From Gonium pectorale (Eukaryota; Chlorophyta; Chlorophyceae; Chlamydomonadales; Volvocaceae), in contig LSYV01000020.1 of assembly GCA_001584585.1 (NCBI GenBank), positions 1 to 59,923 of the forward strand: 59,923 nucleotides of DNA, read 5' to 3'. Shown one piece after another: positions 32,101 to 45,569 of this stretch. How positions within the stretch are numbered: position 1 is the stretch's first letter; each line of letters opens with the position of its first letter. The notes under the pieces were generated by a model. That model worked only from the letters and a program-made list of their open reading frames with translations, was not told the DNA's origin and ran no database searches. A program made the position numbers and the translations under genes.

Positions 32101-35100
32101 GGTAGGTGGCCGTAGGCGAGACCAGATTCATGCCACGGACAGCGCTTTGGCGATGGCAACACGCAGCGGGTCCGTCATGGCTGGAAGGCTCTTAACCACT
32201 GACGACCCGGCTGGGCCCCGCTGGACTTGATTCCCCGTGGCCCGTGCGCCTCCCCTCCGTGCGGCTGCAGGCGGGCCTGGAGGCCCGGGTGGAGCTGCCG
32301 GAGGGCCTCAAGGTGGGCCGGCGGGGAGGGGTCGGGGCAGCAGCGGCATTCTTAAGGCGAGATAGTGTGTGGCGGAGCCATTGCTGCGTCACCGCGTGCA
32401 AGCCACCTGCCCGCATCAAAGCAAAGTCCGCGTCCCCGCCCAGGCCACCCCACCCTGCCCCCTGCGGCTGCTGAGCTTCGCACCTCCTTCACCTTCCTCA
32501 CACCGGCCCTCTCCCACCTGCCCCCACCCTTTTGCTGACCCCCCGCAGCTGTCCTCCATCGCCGACTCCGATCACCAGCTGGGCTCGCAGCTGGCCGCCC
32601 TGCGCTCCGATCTGGCGCTGTCGGAGCTGTCCCGCCAGCAGGAGCGGGCGGTGGCTGCGCAGCTGCGGGTGATGCTGGACAGCGTGCGCGGCACCGTGGA
32701 CATGCACGCGGCGCGGGCGGCGGCGGCGGCGGCCGAGGCGGAGCGGCTCAAGCAGCTGCTGGCGGCGACGCAGGACAGCGCCAACGCAAACACGGTGGGC
32801 GGAAGGGCGGAACGGCGGATGGGCGCCGTGGGGCCGGGCGGGCGCGAGGGGGCGTGGGCAGATGGGGGGCGGGTGTGGGGCAGGATGGAGGGTGATGCGG
32901 AGAGGGCGCTGCGTCGGCCGGTATCGCTGCGCGGTGTGTGCCAGCCCGCGCGCTGGAAGGCTCCACAGGTGGACTTCCAAGTGCCCGCCGGCCAGCTCCT
33001 AAACCTGCATGCGCGCTACTGGTTGCCCGCCGACCTGGACCTTGCCGGCATCCCTCGACTCATACGTGCCCCCCAAACCCACCCTTAACTAACACCATCC
33101 CCCGCGCCGCCCCCTAGACCGGGCTCATCCTGCTGCAACAGCAGCTGGATCACGAGCGGGCGGCGCACCGGCGGACCACCGGTGAGGCGGGGTCGAGCGA
33201 GCGGGGCGGGCCGGGAGGCGGGCAGGGCGGCGAGGGAAGGAGGGAGGAGGGCGTCTAGTGGTTACGATGCGGGGCTGGTGGCGTTGGCCCTCCGAAGATG
33301 AGATAGACTTCGGGGCGGGACGTGGCGGCTGCCAACCCCAGTTGCTCTGGCCTGTCGTTGCTTTGGCCCCCCTTACCAACGCCAGCCCCTATCTCTACCT
33401 CCTCCTCCCCCCCTCCCTTACGCCCCGCAGAGCAGCTGCAGTCGGTCAGCTGGAAGGTGGACCATGCTCGCACCACGGCGGTGGACATACGCGCCCGGGC
33501 GGCGCACGGCATGCGGCGGCTGCAGGTGCGGCGTCAGCAAGGGGGGAATGTTCGGGTCAGGGCAGCAGGGTTGAGGCTATGTGGAGTTTGAAAGTGGCTC
33601 GATGGGACACGTTGCGGCAACGGTCTGTGCAGCGGCCGCTCTATATGTGCTCATTGTTTGCAGCCTGCGGTGATCGCGCGCCCTCCGTCCACCCGCCCGC
33701 CGGCGCTTCCCTGCCCCTCCCCCGCCCCGACACCCCTTCCCGCATCGCCCCACTCAGGTGGCCCTGGCCGACATGAACCTGCGTGCCGCAAAGGCCGAGC
33801 TGCAGCTGTGCGATGTGAACGGCACGCTGCAGCACACGCAGCGCATGCTAGAGCAGGCCACCAACGGCTGGGAGGTGAGGGGCATCGGCCGTGCGGGCAG
33901 ACACCGGCCCGACTTTACAACAGACCCTCATGCGCTGCGCCATGCACTGCGGATGCTGCAAGACTCCCAACGCACGTGACGCCACCACAGCGACTTCCGG
34001 GTCGTGCGCGTCAACCGGTGCCTCACGGCCCCTCGCGTGCCCACAAGTCGTCCCGTTCCCCCGCCCGTGGCCCTCCGCAGGCCCTAAAGGATCGCAATGC
34101 GCGGCTCGATGCGGAGATCGAGGACATGCGGCAGAGCACGGTAGCTGCCGGCCAGGCGGCCAAACGAGCCGAGGACGCGCGCCACCAGGCGGAGCAGAAG
34201 CTCAAGACCGCGGAGGCGCGCATTGAGCAGCTGCAGCAGAAGGTGCGGGGGGGCAGGTGGGCCAGCGAGGTTCTTGGCGATTTCTACAGTCGTTGCTCGA
34301 CGCACGGCACCAGTACTGTCTAGGCTTGGTTCTCCAGCCCGCGCCTGCGTGCAGTCGGTTCAAGTACCCTAAACGGCTGTGTGTTATGTATGCGTAACAG
34401 TATGCTCAAAACAGTTCTATAAGCGACAAAACAGCTCTATAAACGACAAAACAACCTAGCCCGAACGACTCTGTGTGTGCGACGCTAGATTACGGCGAAG
34501 CCCGCTGCCCCTTGGGCGGCTGGACGATACCCATTGTCCAGTGCGGTGGCTGTCACCTGAACCCCAGACCCCACTGCCTTTAATCTGCATCCTGGCCCCG
34601 ACCCGCTCACCCCGCCCCCTCCCACCCCCCGGCGGTGCGGTCCTCCAGGTGATGCAAGATGCACAGGTGGTGGTGGAGGGCAAGGCGGCCTCGTCCCGGC
34701 TGGAGGTGCTGGAGAAGGTGCGGGCCGCCGGGTCGTGTCGGGAAGGCGGGCAGCCGCCTCCGTCTCCATGGTTCCTACAGCGCCCGATCATATCCCTCCG
34801 CCACCACTCAGTGCCAAAGCGCTAGCGACTCCAAAACAACCCCCTACCCCCCACTCCCCCCTCCTCCTTCACCCCCCTACCCCACCCCGACCCCTCTCCC
34901 CTCCCCGCCCCGTAGGAGCACGCCGACCTGAGCACCGCCCACAGCGAGCTGCGCGCCGAGCACACGTCGCTCGAGGAGGCGCATGCGGCCCTGACGACCG
35001 AGGTGGAGGCGGCCCGGGTGCGCCTGGCCGAGCTGGAGCTCAAGCGGGAGGAGCTGGAGCAGCTCACGGTGGGGCGGGGCGGAGGGGGGTCATGGTTGGG

Positions 35101-38100
35101 TTACCGGGTACGGAAAAGGCCCAAAGCAAAAGGTGGCCAAGCATGATAGGTCGATGGTGGTCTATGTTGGGCTCACACGCGCCCCTCCTCACTGATTCTC
35201 ATAGAATCGCAGACACCTCCTCGACGGTTTGGGGCGGCATGCGCCAGAGGCCTCTCTAGTGAGAACGCCTTTTATTCCTCTGGCCCCCCTCACCCTAGGT
35301 CAAGCACGAGGCTCTGGTGGGCGCCAACACGGTGCTGGAGGCGCAGCACGCGGAGCAGATCAAGGTGAGGCGGGGGGGGGCGGGCGAGGGACAGTAAAGC
35401 AAACATTTGAAGTGAACGCACTGGCTTCCACGTGAAGGCTCCCGTCCGGCCGGTGAGGGGGAGGGGTGGAGGGCAAAAGGGGGCGGGATGGCGACAGCGG
35501 GGAGGGCGCAAGGAGTGTACTTCGGGCGCGGTTTGGAGGGGCAGCTTCCGAGGTCGGGCCTGGGCGGGTCGTGTCGCTTCGCTTCGGTTCGGTTCGGTTC
35601 GGGTCAGGTCAGGTCAGAGCTGCCCACCCCGCCTGCCCCTGCCGACACCCATGTGCAGCATTGGCAGGCGCGGCATCCGCACCCGCGCAAGCAGGGGCCG
35701 TCCTGCGGTAGATCCGGTCGGGTGCCGGCCTCGCTGTGCCGCCTGCCTGAACCTGTCACCCTGCCGACTGCCGAGTGCCGGCTGCCTACTTTTCCACAGC
35801 TCTTTTCTCCCCGCCCCACCCCACCTCTCCCGCCCGAACCCCGCCCCTCCGCCCTCCGCAGGCCAACTACCAGCTGGTGGCGGAGCTGAACAACCTCAAG
35901 CGCCATGCGGACGTGCTGGAGACGCAGGTGGGGCCGGGCGTTTGGAGGGGAGGGGTGCAGCGCAGCGCGCGGGGGAGGAAGCGGTGCCTGCAGGGGGCAT
36001 TGGCTGGGGATGGCTGCAAGGTGCTGCTCCGAGGGCTGCAGAAAGCGCCGATGCCGCTGTCCCGGCGCTCACACACTCCCAGCCGGTGTTGACCTCGCTG
36101 CCCCCACCCCCCTCCCTCACCACTCCCCCGCCCCAGTGCGCCGAGATGCGCGAGCAGGTGGAGCGCACCGAGCTGGACCTGGAGGCGGAGAAGGACAAGC
36201 ACCGGCACACCAAGGTGGGGCCGCAGCTGTGAGGGGACCCGCGATGTCAGTGAGGGGGGGGGGCGTGAGGGGCCCCGGAGGGCGCGCGTGGGGGAGGCGT
36301 CCTCGAGCAGGGCAGCTGAAGCCCGTCTCGTATCGAGACCCATGCCGGTACCGGCACGCGCATCTTCCACGCCCGCGCCCATACAGAAAGGTGCTCGGTG
36401 TTTCCGCGTATCCGCCATCAGCCGTATTCCCCCTCCCTCCTTGCCTCCCCTGCGATAACGGAGTTAACCTGCTTGCCCCCCACCCCGCCCCTCCCAACAC
36501 CGAGAAACTTCTAACCCAATACCCCCCACCGAGAGCCCCCCACCCCGCCTCACCCCCCCCTGTATGACCTCCGCAAGCTCCTTTCCCTTCAAAACCCCCC
36601 TGTATGACCACCAGAACGAGCTGGACATCACCGCGGCGCACCGGGACGGCTACATCAACCGCTGCGAGGACCTGCAGGGCAAGATCGACAAGGTGCGTGC
36701 GGGCTCTGGGGCGCGGGGGGGGGGAGCCGGCAGGGCAAGGAGGTGGGAGGGGAGAAGGAGGCGGGAGGGGTCCTGGTGTCGGTGTGCAGCCTGGTGGCGC
36801 TCCGTGCTGCTGCTCCGCGCGGCCGGGCGCCGTCACACGTGGCCGGGGGAGGGGCGCTCAGGGGCCACCGCCACCACCGCGGAACCTGTTGTCATCGGGA
36901 GACGGGGCCCTGGGGCTGAGCCGCTGAGCCGCTGGTCCGAGGCCTGCATGTGTGCGCTTTGGACCCAACCCGCTCCCTCACCCCTGTCGGTCACCATCGC
37001 CGCTTGTGTGCTGCTGAATGCCCCCGGGCTCCCTGACCCCGCGCCCCGGCCCGCAGATGGACATCCTGCTCTCCGCCGCCCAGGACGACATCAACCGGTG
37101 CCGCCGCGCGGTGGAGCTCGCCGAATCGCAGCGGGCGGAGGCCTTCGCCATGCGCGACGCGTGGAGCCGAGTGCGGCTGCTGCTGTCCTGCGACGTGCGG
37201 GTGGGGCCGGGGCCGGGGAGCTGACACGGGGGGCTGACATTCAAATGTGGAGTGTGTGGGGCTGTGGCAGGCGACACCTCGCTGTTCCAATGTCCACTGT
37301 TTTCTCAGCGCAGCAGCTTCCTCCCCCAGTCGGCCTCTGCACCCGCCTCGCCTCTCGGGGCAGGATTCCCTGCATGAAGACCGCAGCGCCTGCCCCGCTG
37401 CGCCTCACCTCCCGCTGACAACTCGCAAACGAGTACCAACGCTTGCCCTCCCAGGAGTACCTGTCGGCCATCGGCGGCCAGGTGGACTCGCTGGCCACCC
37501 ACCTGTCCGACCTGCGCGTGCGGCTCACGGAGCTGCAGTCGCGGCTGCTGGACCTGACCCCCGCCGTGCTGGAGGGCACGGGGGTGGACCTGCCCGCGGT
37601 GCGGTTCGAGGAGTCGCAGAAGGTGCGGAAGGGGGCAGCGGGGGCGGCGAGGGAAGGGGAGGGGGGCCAAGGCAAGGTGCGGGCTGGACGGCTGCCCGCT
37701 GCGGCGCTGGTGCTGAGGCGTCATGGCGCTCACCCCCCGTGGTGGCTGTGGTGGTTGTGGCCATCATGCCGCCATGCGGTGCACAGCAGCCGCTCGCCCT
37801 CCCTACCACCCTACATAATCTCCTCTTAACGGCGCCGCTTCCCTCGCCCATGCGAGCGAGTTGCGCCCCGGGTCTGCACAGTCATCCGCGCGGGGCCGGG
37901 CGGGTATTGGAACGTCAGTAGCGCACGCACCGGTTGCTCCTCTTCTGCTGCCCCTCACCTGCCCCTCGCCATCCACTGCCCGCCCGCTCCGCTTTCCGGC
38001 CCTTCCGCCCCAGGTTTGCGACTCGCTGTTCAAGGTGGTCAGCTCGGCCAGCCAGCTGCTGGAGACGCAGGCGGCGGTGCGTAAGGGCCTGATGGAGCAG

Positions 38101-41100
38101 CTCGAGGTGAGGGGGGGTCACGAGGGGTGGGGGGGGGTGCCGGGCTGTGCGGCCGGCAGAGGGCGACCGCTATGGCAGGAGGGTGTGCAGTGCCCCCCTC
38201 CTGCGCAACCCGCTCCTGCGGCTTACTAGGCACGCTGCCATGCTCCGGGCCACGCCGGCGTGGTCTCGCGATGAGCCACGCCGCTCTAATCTGTGCATAA
38301 TCGAAATTGCGTACCTCTATTGCGCTCTCGCCCCCACCCCGCACCCCATGCGCGGCTGTCCGACCCCCTCCTTGAACCCCACCCCCTCCTCCCCAACCGA
38401 ACACCCCCCGCAGAATGTGGAGGTGGGCCTCCAGTCGCGGCTGCTGTCCACCACCGAGTACTGGCGGCAGGTGCTCAACCTCGCGCGGGCCACGCCCAAG
38501 TCCATGGTGCAGGTGGGGCGGGGGGGGAGGGGCGGCATGGCAGATGACGCATGCGGCATGCGGTGGGCTGGAGGGTGTGGGGGCGCGTGTGGAGCCAGGG
38601 TGGGTGGGCGCGGCAGGGCAGATAACCCCGACCTGCGTGCGCATCAGAGCATGGCGAGGTCCCCGGGTGGGTGGGTGCACCACTCGCGAGTCGGGCCCCA
38701 CGGGCTGCGCTGCCCCCTGGGCGCTGCTACTCTTGCCTCTGTACTTACTCTTCTATTGCGCGTTTACACGGGTGGGCAGCCAAGCAACTTCGCTTACGGC
38801 TCCGCTCTGCCTCTCACCCCACCCCACCCCATCCCACCCCAGATGGTGGAGCGCATGACGGGCCAGATGTGTCGCGAGCTGGAGCTGGACCCCGCCAACC
38901 CGCTGTCCAAGATGGTGCCCATCGGGGTGCTGGAGGAGGCGGGGGTCATGGTGGGCACGCGGGAGGGGGGGAGCAGACGTGGGGCGCGGGGCCGTGGGCC
39001 ACCGTGCTGTGCCGTGCGGAGTGCGACCGGCTAACACTGGCGAGGAAGGTGCGCGTATCTGGAGAGGTGCCGCACTCACACCGCATCGTGAGCGCCCGCT
39101 CGCTGAGTGCCCGCCACCCCCCTCGCCGCCCCCGCCCGCGTCGCGGCCCCCCGCTCCCCACCCGCTGCAGCTGAGCAGCACCCACGAGAAGGTGGGCGGC
39201 CTGCGCTCCGATGCCGACGTGGCCAAGGCGCAGCAGCAGGCGGCGGCGCAGCTGCTGGAGCACGAGCGGGAGGTGCGCCGAACCGCGCAGCAGGCGGGGG
39301 GCAGGGGCAAGGGCATGGGCATCCATTCCCGACTGGCTTTGGTTGCTGCGCCTTGTGAGCCACCATCCTCCGCCTTGCCCCAATAACCCCAATCCACGCC
39401 GCCCCACCCACGCTCCCCCCCCCCCGCCCCTCGCCCCGGCCCCCGGGCCCCAGGTGTCCGCCGCCCGCGCGACGGAGTTCCAGGCGCTGGTGGACGCGCT
39501 GAGCCGCGAGGTGAACCGGCTCAAGGCGCGGGTGGGCTCCCTGGAGGCCAACAACGCCATGCAGCAGCGGGTCACCGCCGACATGCAGCGGATGCTCACG
39601 GACGCGGAGTGGAAGGTGTGGCCGAGGGGGAGGTGGGGGATGGGTAGGGGGAGGGGGTGGCTTGCAGCCGGGGGGTGAGAGCTAGTAGAGGGGCATTTGG
39701 TGGGGCGTGCGAGGGACGGGGCGCGCGCAAGCAGCGGGCAGGGCACAGGCGTTCAACCCGATAGAGGGAGCGAGGAATCGCTGAGTTGCTGAGCTGGCTG
39801 AGGATGCCGCCCGCACTCCAGGCTCTCCTCAGCTGCAGTGCCGCCCTGGCTCTGCAACGCCCTGTGGGCAATCAGCCGTGCCACTCCACCCCCTTTCCCC
39901 ACCGCTCTCCCCCCGCCCCACACACACACTGGCCCCAGGTTGCCAAGGCCCAGGAGCGCGAGGCGCTGACGGGCATCCGGAACATGGTCCCTGTGGGCCG
40001 CGAGACAAAGGCGGTGCAGACGGTGCACAGCGACCTGTACGTGCTGACGGGCGGCCCCGGGACCGGGCCCAGCAGGCCGCAGTCGCCCGTGTGCGGCCCC
40101 GGGGGTGAGCGCCGCTCGCAGCTGTCACTGGCGCTCTCCGCCTCACCCTCCATGCACTCCCATCACACCCACTCCCAGTCTCAGCTGCTCCGGCACCGCT
40201 CGCTGCCGGGCGAGGGCGCACCCGAGGGCAGCCGCGGGCCCAGCCCCGAGGGCGAAGAGTCGGAGGGCGAGGCCCCCGCCTCGCTGCCGCCGCTCTCCGC
40301 CTCCAGCAGCCCAGCCGCCACTGCACGAGGCGGCGGCGGGGTCGGCGGCGGGCCGCTCCGCAGCTCGGGCAGCGGCGCGCTGGTGGCCACCTCGGCCCGG
40401 GGCCACTCCAACCTGTCCCGCTCCAGCACCGCCGTGCAGGCAGGGGTCGGAGCCTCGGGTCCCCTGGTGGCGCTGGACCCCTCCTCCGTCATGCTGGACT
40501 TGCCGGCGGGGCCCTCCTCCGCCCCGGTGCTGCCGCTCGCCGCGCCGCTCGACCAGGGACCGCCGTCCGGCCGCGGCCCCAGCGGTGGCAGCGCGCCGCG
40601 GCCCGCACTGGTGCTGCCGCCGACGACCGGCAGCCCACCCTCAAGCGGGGGCCCCGCCGTGGCGTTCGCGGTGCTGCCGCCGTCAGCAGCGGCGCCGTCA
40701 CCGCGGCAGCGCCGGTCCCGGCGAGGTCCCGAGCACCCGCCCGGGCTGCACGCCAGCGCCGCCGAGAGCAGCTGGCTGTCGTCGGCGCCGTCGCTCGGGT
40801 CGGTGGCATCGGCGGGATCCGTGGGCTCGGAGGCCGCCGCGCACACCGGTGGCGCCGCCGACGGCGGCGACGTCTCGGATCACAGCGCCAGCGGCAGGGG
40901 CGGAGGCGGAGGGGGGACGGTCACGTTTGCCAGCGAGGAGGAGGAGCTGGACGCGCCCGAGTCGCCGATGTTGGCGCTGAGGGCGCGCTCCGTAACCGCC
41001 GCCGCCGCGGCGTCCTTCGCGGCCGCCGGCAGCGGCAGCGGCAGCCACCACGGCATGCCGCACCGCAGCGGCAGCAGCGTGCTGCTCGGCGGCCCCGGCG

Positions 41101-44100
41101 CCGCGCCCGTTTCGCTGCCCGCGCGACTCGACACCGCCGGCGCCAGCCCCTTCGGGACCTCCTCCCGCCCCGGCGCCTCCTCGGCTGCATCCTCCCGGCC
41201 TGGCTCCCCCGCCATCGCGCTGGCGCCCACCTCCCCCGGGGCCCTCGCCCCGCCACCGCCGCTGCCGGCTCCGCTGACGCCCTCGGGCATCCCGCACGGC
41301 TGGCAGCACGCGCCGTGGGACTGGCTGCCCGAGGTGGCCCCCCTGGCCCGTGCGGCCGGGGCGGCCGCCTTCAGCAGCCAGGCCTTCCTGGAGCTGATCG
41401 CCGACATATACTACACCAAGGGGCTGCACGACCAGGTGTCGGCGGCTGCCGCCTTCCCCGCCACCCCCATGCAGCAGTACATAGGGGCGTACTTTGAGGC
41501 CAGATACGGGCCGCGCGGCTCTTCCCCGCCGGCGGCGGAGCAGGCACTGGCGCAGTTGCTGGCGTCGCTCGAGGTGCGGTGTGTGTGGGGGGGAGGGTAA
41601 GATTGGAAGGCGTACTCAGTTGAGAAGCCCGAGGTGCGGGGGTTGCGCGAAGGAAGGGCCATGGCGAGCGCCAAGCGCGTCCCTCCTCGCAGCTGGGTTA
41701 GAATGGACATCGTGAACCCGAAGGCGGTGGCTTTGGGGCTGCGTCAGCGGCCGTCAGCGGCTGGAGTATGCGACGCAGCGGTCCGCGCCCGCAACTGGGG
41801 CTCTGGGGTGCCGTAGCGGGCCCTCATACCGCACCACTGCAGTAGCTGCCTCCTTCACGAAACCCCAGCTTTTACCCGCACCCGCCCCGCGCCCGCAGGC
41901 GCACTCTGCCCTGTACGAGGTGGTGCTGTTTGCCCGCGTGGCCGGACTGCAGGTGGGGGGCGTGAGGGTTCTTGGGGGCGACTGCAGTGCCGCGCCCTCA
42001 AAGGAGCCGTCCCACGCGGGAGCGGTGGTCAGGGCTTCCCGTAACCGATACGCGAGGGCCGCGGTGGCAGCGAGCAGAGAGCCGGAGTGCCGCACCACCA
42101 CCACCGGGGTATGCGGGCCCTGTATGCGGCTCTGGCACGCAGCGAGCGACGGAGCGCCGCTACCCCCGGCCTCCACCCTCACGCGCCCCCTCGCCCTCCC
42201 GCTCCCCCGCTCGGGCCCCGTCCGCCGCTCCCGCCCCGCTGCCAGGCCTGGACGGGCAAGGCCAACCAGAGCCGCCGCAACAGCGCCATGTCCCGGCCAT
42301 CAACCAGCCGCCCGCTGCCCCAATCGCCCGGCGGCGGCTTCTCGCGGCCCGGCACCTCCCGCCCCTCGCACGCCGGCCTGCAGCCGCTGTCGCCCTACGC
42401 AGCGCCGCCCTCCCCCTCGGCCACCAGCGCCAGCGGCGCCGCGCCCGGCGGCCTGCCGCCTTCCTGCCCCTCGCCGCGCTCTTCGTTGGCGGGTCCGGCA
42501 TCCCGGGTTGCGTCGGCGCACCGGCCGAGCATCCGCACCGCGTCCGCCCGTAACAGCGCCATCGGCGCACCCCCGAGCTCGGGCCTGGGCCTGGCGCTGG
42601 TGCCCGCCGGCTCGCCCCCGGGCCTCGACTTGCCAGGTGGAGTTCTCCACTCGCCCAACGGCGAGACCCTCCTCCGCCTGCGCACCGGCCTCCCGCCGTC
42701 CATCACCTCCAACCCGCCGCCGGCGCTCGGGGTCCCCTCGCAGCGCCTCAGCGCCCGGGCCAGCGCCAGCGGCCGGCGGTCCGGCCCGCTGCAGCCGCAG
42801 CTCCTCGCCTCGGGCTGCGGCGCTGTCCGCCGCGTCCTCCCCCGCGCCGCCGCCCGTGCCCTCGCCGCCCCCCGCCAAGCGGCCGCTGCGGGTGCGGCCC
42901 GAGGCGCTGGTGTCGGAGCAGCTGGGCCGGGCGCTGGAGGGCCTGTCCGAGGTGCCCGGCATGGAGCCGCTGTCCCGCTTCGTGCACAGCGGGCGGCTGC
43001 TGGCGCGGCTGCAGGCGGCCGACCTGGGGGCGCCGCTGCTGGAGGAGCAGGTGGGTGCGGTGCGGCGCGCGGTCGCACGGCGGGTGGGGGAATGCAGCAG
43101 CGGTACATCGGGCAGGCCTCTCTAAAACCCCTGGCAGGTGCACCTCGCCTCCAGCTCGTGACCTCACCTCGTGACCTCGACACCCGGGCCCCTCCCCTGC
43201 CCCCCCCCCCGCAGCACCCCGAGCTGTTCTTCGTGGTGCAGCGCGTGTGCACGGCGCTGGGGCTGGCCGACCTGCCCGAGCTCTTCGTGCGCGAGGCGCT
43301 GCCGCACGGGCACCATACCATGCTGCTGCAGGTGCGACGGTGGAAGAGGGGGCGGGCGGGCGGCGCGTAACTGCATCGCCGGCCCGGGGCCATCCATGAT
43401 TGCGTGCCAGGCCCGACAGAGGACCGCTCAGCAGCCTAGCTTATCCACTGAATCCCATTCGCTCTGCCCCACTGTGAAGCCTGGTGATGCCGGCTTAGCT
43501 ATGTGCCTCTTTCTCGCTCTCCAGTGATTACCCCCCACCCAACCCATTCCACTCCCACCCGCCCCACCCGCCGTTTCCCTTCGTCACCACCCGCCCCACT
43601 CGCCTCACCCTCTCCCTCGCGCAGCTCCCCAGCGTGGCCACCAGCGCGCTGGGCCTGCTGGCGGAACCTGACGTGGACCGGCCGCCCGGGGCCCAAGCCG
43701 GAGGACAGGGAGGGCCGGCCTCCACGCAGGCGGGCGGCTGGCGGCGGCGTGCGGCGCTGGTGCTGACGCCGGCGCTGGTGGCCGCTGCGCCGCTGGCGGC
43801 CTCCCCACCGCCTGCTGCCTGTCCGCTGGACTTTGAGGAGCTGCAGGCGCTGCTGGGGGCCGCCCTGACGCCCATGGCCATGCCGGGTGAGGGCGTGAGG
43901 GATTGGGAGGGGCGGCGGGGCTGCCGCGCACCTTAACCTGGTGGCCGTAGTAGGGCGCCCTGGGGCCCGCAGTTTGCTCAGCACTGTGGCGGAGGAAGTT
44001 CCTCAGGCTACGCGCCGCAGACCTGACCGAGGAGGACTTTCACCTCAATCTGCAACTGATCTTGCCGCTGGCTTCTCCAGTACCCGGCGAGTCCTCACTG

Positions 44101-45423
44101 CTCTCGCTCATCCCCTCTCCGCGCAGGCGGAACCGGTTGGCGTTACGACGTGCAGGCGTCCGGGGCAGGAGCGCCCGCATCCAGCGGCGGGTCGCTGCCC
44201 GCTGCCAGCGCGACCGAGGGCTCGGCGGCGGCGGGCGGCGGTCCCTCGCTGCTGAGCGCCGCAGAGGTGGTCACGATCGCCAACCTGGCGGCCCTCAAGC
44301 CCCGTGCCGCGATGGCCGCACTGCCCAGCCAGCTGCAGGTGAGCCCCCGCACTCCCGCTCCACAGTCCGCACCCCCGCACCGCGCCGGCCCGCGCTGCTA
44401 TGCACCGCCGCAACCTGCGCCCGCTGGCAAGACTCCTGCACCCAGCTTGTGTGACTTAACGGAGGTCTGCGAGCGCCTGTCCAGCATTAACGTGGGAATT
44501 GGCGACTGGCCGCTGCCGGTTGAGCGGCAGTACGTGTGTTGACCGTGCCCGCCGCAACCCTGTCTAGCCCACTGGCGCGTCGTAAGCTCGTGGCCCCGTT
44601 GCCCTCCTCTTTACCACATGACTGGCGCTCGCTGAATACCGTACGCGCCTGCCCACCCCCCAGGTCCGGTGGGAGCGGCTGCTGGGGCACCTGCGCACCG
44701 CAGCGGCCGCGGCGACCGCCAGCGCGGACCGCGGCGCGCTGCTGGTGGCGCAGGCGGCGGCGCCGGCTGTGCGGGCGGTGTTCCGCGCGGCCTCGTGTGC
44801 GGCGGTGGCGGAGGGCCCCGAGGGGCAGCTGGGGTCCGGCGAGGAGCTGCTGCTGCAGGTGCGGGCCGCCCAATGGGCCCCACTGGACGTGTCTGTGTGC
44901 CTGGGGGGTACTCCTGCCACCCGGCGTCTGCACATACCGAAGAGAGAGCCGTCGTTGGTTTCCTGAAGTGGTAGGCTGACTACGTGCGGTGCTGCTGGCG
45001 CATGGCAGGTTGTCCGCTTGCTTGTGCTGAATCGGGCATGACCTTCGCCCGCTTGTGCCCCGTCAGGCGCAAGCCATGCCGTGGTCGGAAGAGGAGCTGC
45101 TGGGGACAGCGGCCATGCCTGCTGGCGAGGTCGCCGAAGGCGGGCCCGACACGCGGCGGGCACACGCCCTGGCGCGCGTCGTCCTGGTGGCACGCTGGGC
45201 CGAGGCCGCCGAGTACAGGTGTGTCGGATGGTGGAAACCCCAAGTCCGCCAAAGGACAGGGCGGTAATCGGAATCCTTCTGGCGTAACTAGCACGTCCCC
45301 GGCATCTAACGCATTTGACCCTGCTGCCTTGGCCCTTCATCACCCTTCAATGCTGAAACCCTTGTTATCCTCCCTTTCCCCTGACCTTCCCTCAGGCAAG
45401 CTCTCCGCGCTGCAGTCATGTGA
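29144..45423 (+). CDS. Giant coiled-coil protein (about 2,321 residues)
   Basis: Unrecognised, probably structural. Exons: 29144-29340, 29656-30253, 30671-30724, 30909-31100, 31351-31553, 31821-31977, 32271-32312, 32549-32794, 33118-33181, 33431-33525, 33758-33874, 34081-34242, 34649-34717, 34916-35068, 35299-35364, 35862-35927, 36137-36214, 36615-36692, 37057-37194, 37455-37622, 38014-38106, 38414-38512, 38843-38950, 39171-39272, 39454-39615, 39939-41573, 41899-41952, 42246-42636, 42752-43050, 43215-43331, 43625-43886, 43973-44086, 44127-44338, 44664-44858, 45067-45218, 45396-45423. Residues about 400-1700 are heptad-rich (for example RQQERAVAAQLRVMLDSV, LKTAEARIEQLQQK). A Ser/Gly/Pro/Ala-rich disordered region (40060-41290) precedes a helical C terminus (WDWLPEVAPLARAAG, ELFFVVQRVCTALGLADLPE). 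28 of 35 introns are phase 0. The start could be the ATG at 29153. The 115-nt intron at 42637 and the 40-nt gap at 44087 are inferred from frame changes. A ciliary or centriolar role is a guess. Confidence 0.75.
34412..34455. repeat. 20-bp tandem repeat in coiled-coil gene intron
   Basis: Two units of aaaacag(t/c)tctataa(g/a)cgac followed by a partial third (aaaacaa). It lies in the intron between exons ending 34242 and starting 34649. No function suggested. Confidence 0.7.
35579..35617. repeat. Pentanucleotide repeats (ggttc)n and (aggtc)n
   Basis: Consecutive runs of ggttc (or cggtt) and aggtc units lie back to back in the coiled-coil gene intron 35365-35861. They are simple-sequence DNA with no evident role. 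Confidence 0.7.
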
Positions 45424-45564
45424 CAAGAGGGGGACTCGGCAAATCTTACTGCGTGCTTACGGCGTGTGCGTGTGCATACTGTGTATTGCTGGTTGGCGCC
45501 TGCTACTGCAGACAGAGCAACTCCTATGAGGGGCGGATACTTTTCGCAGATACGTAGGATACTG

Positions 45565-45569
45565 TTACA
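45565..45569 (-). terminator. Poly(A) signal TGTAA for the 84-residue gene (minus strand)
   Basis: TTACA on the plus strand reads TGTAA on the minus strand, about 185 bp beyond the stop codon of the 84-residue gene. It lies 142 bp beyond the coiled-coil gene stop on the other strand. Confidence 0.5.

Noticed and set aside
40698..41429. Minus-strand open frame (243 codons) opposite the large coiled-coil exon
   Set aside because: Gly/Arg/Ala-biased antisense reading of a low-complexity coding exon, with no domain.
42395..43393. Long minus-strand open frame (332 codons) opposite the coiled-coil gene
   Set aside because: It is the antisense shadow of Ser/Pro/Ala-rich plus-strand exons; GC-rich codons leave few stops on the other strand. 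The plus-strand exons have proper splice junctions.
44984..45529. Plus-strand frame of 181 codons ending in a hydrophobic stretch
   Set aside because: It reads through the last introns of the coiled-coil gene in a different frame. The in-phase splice from 45218 to 45396 gives a short natural end at 45423.
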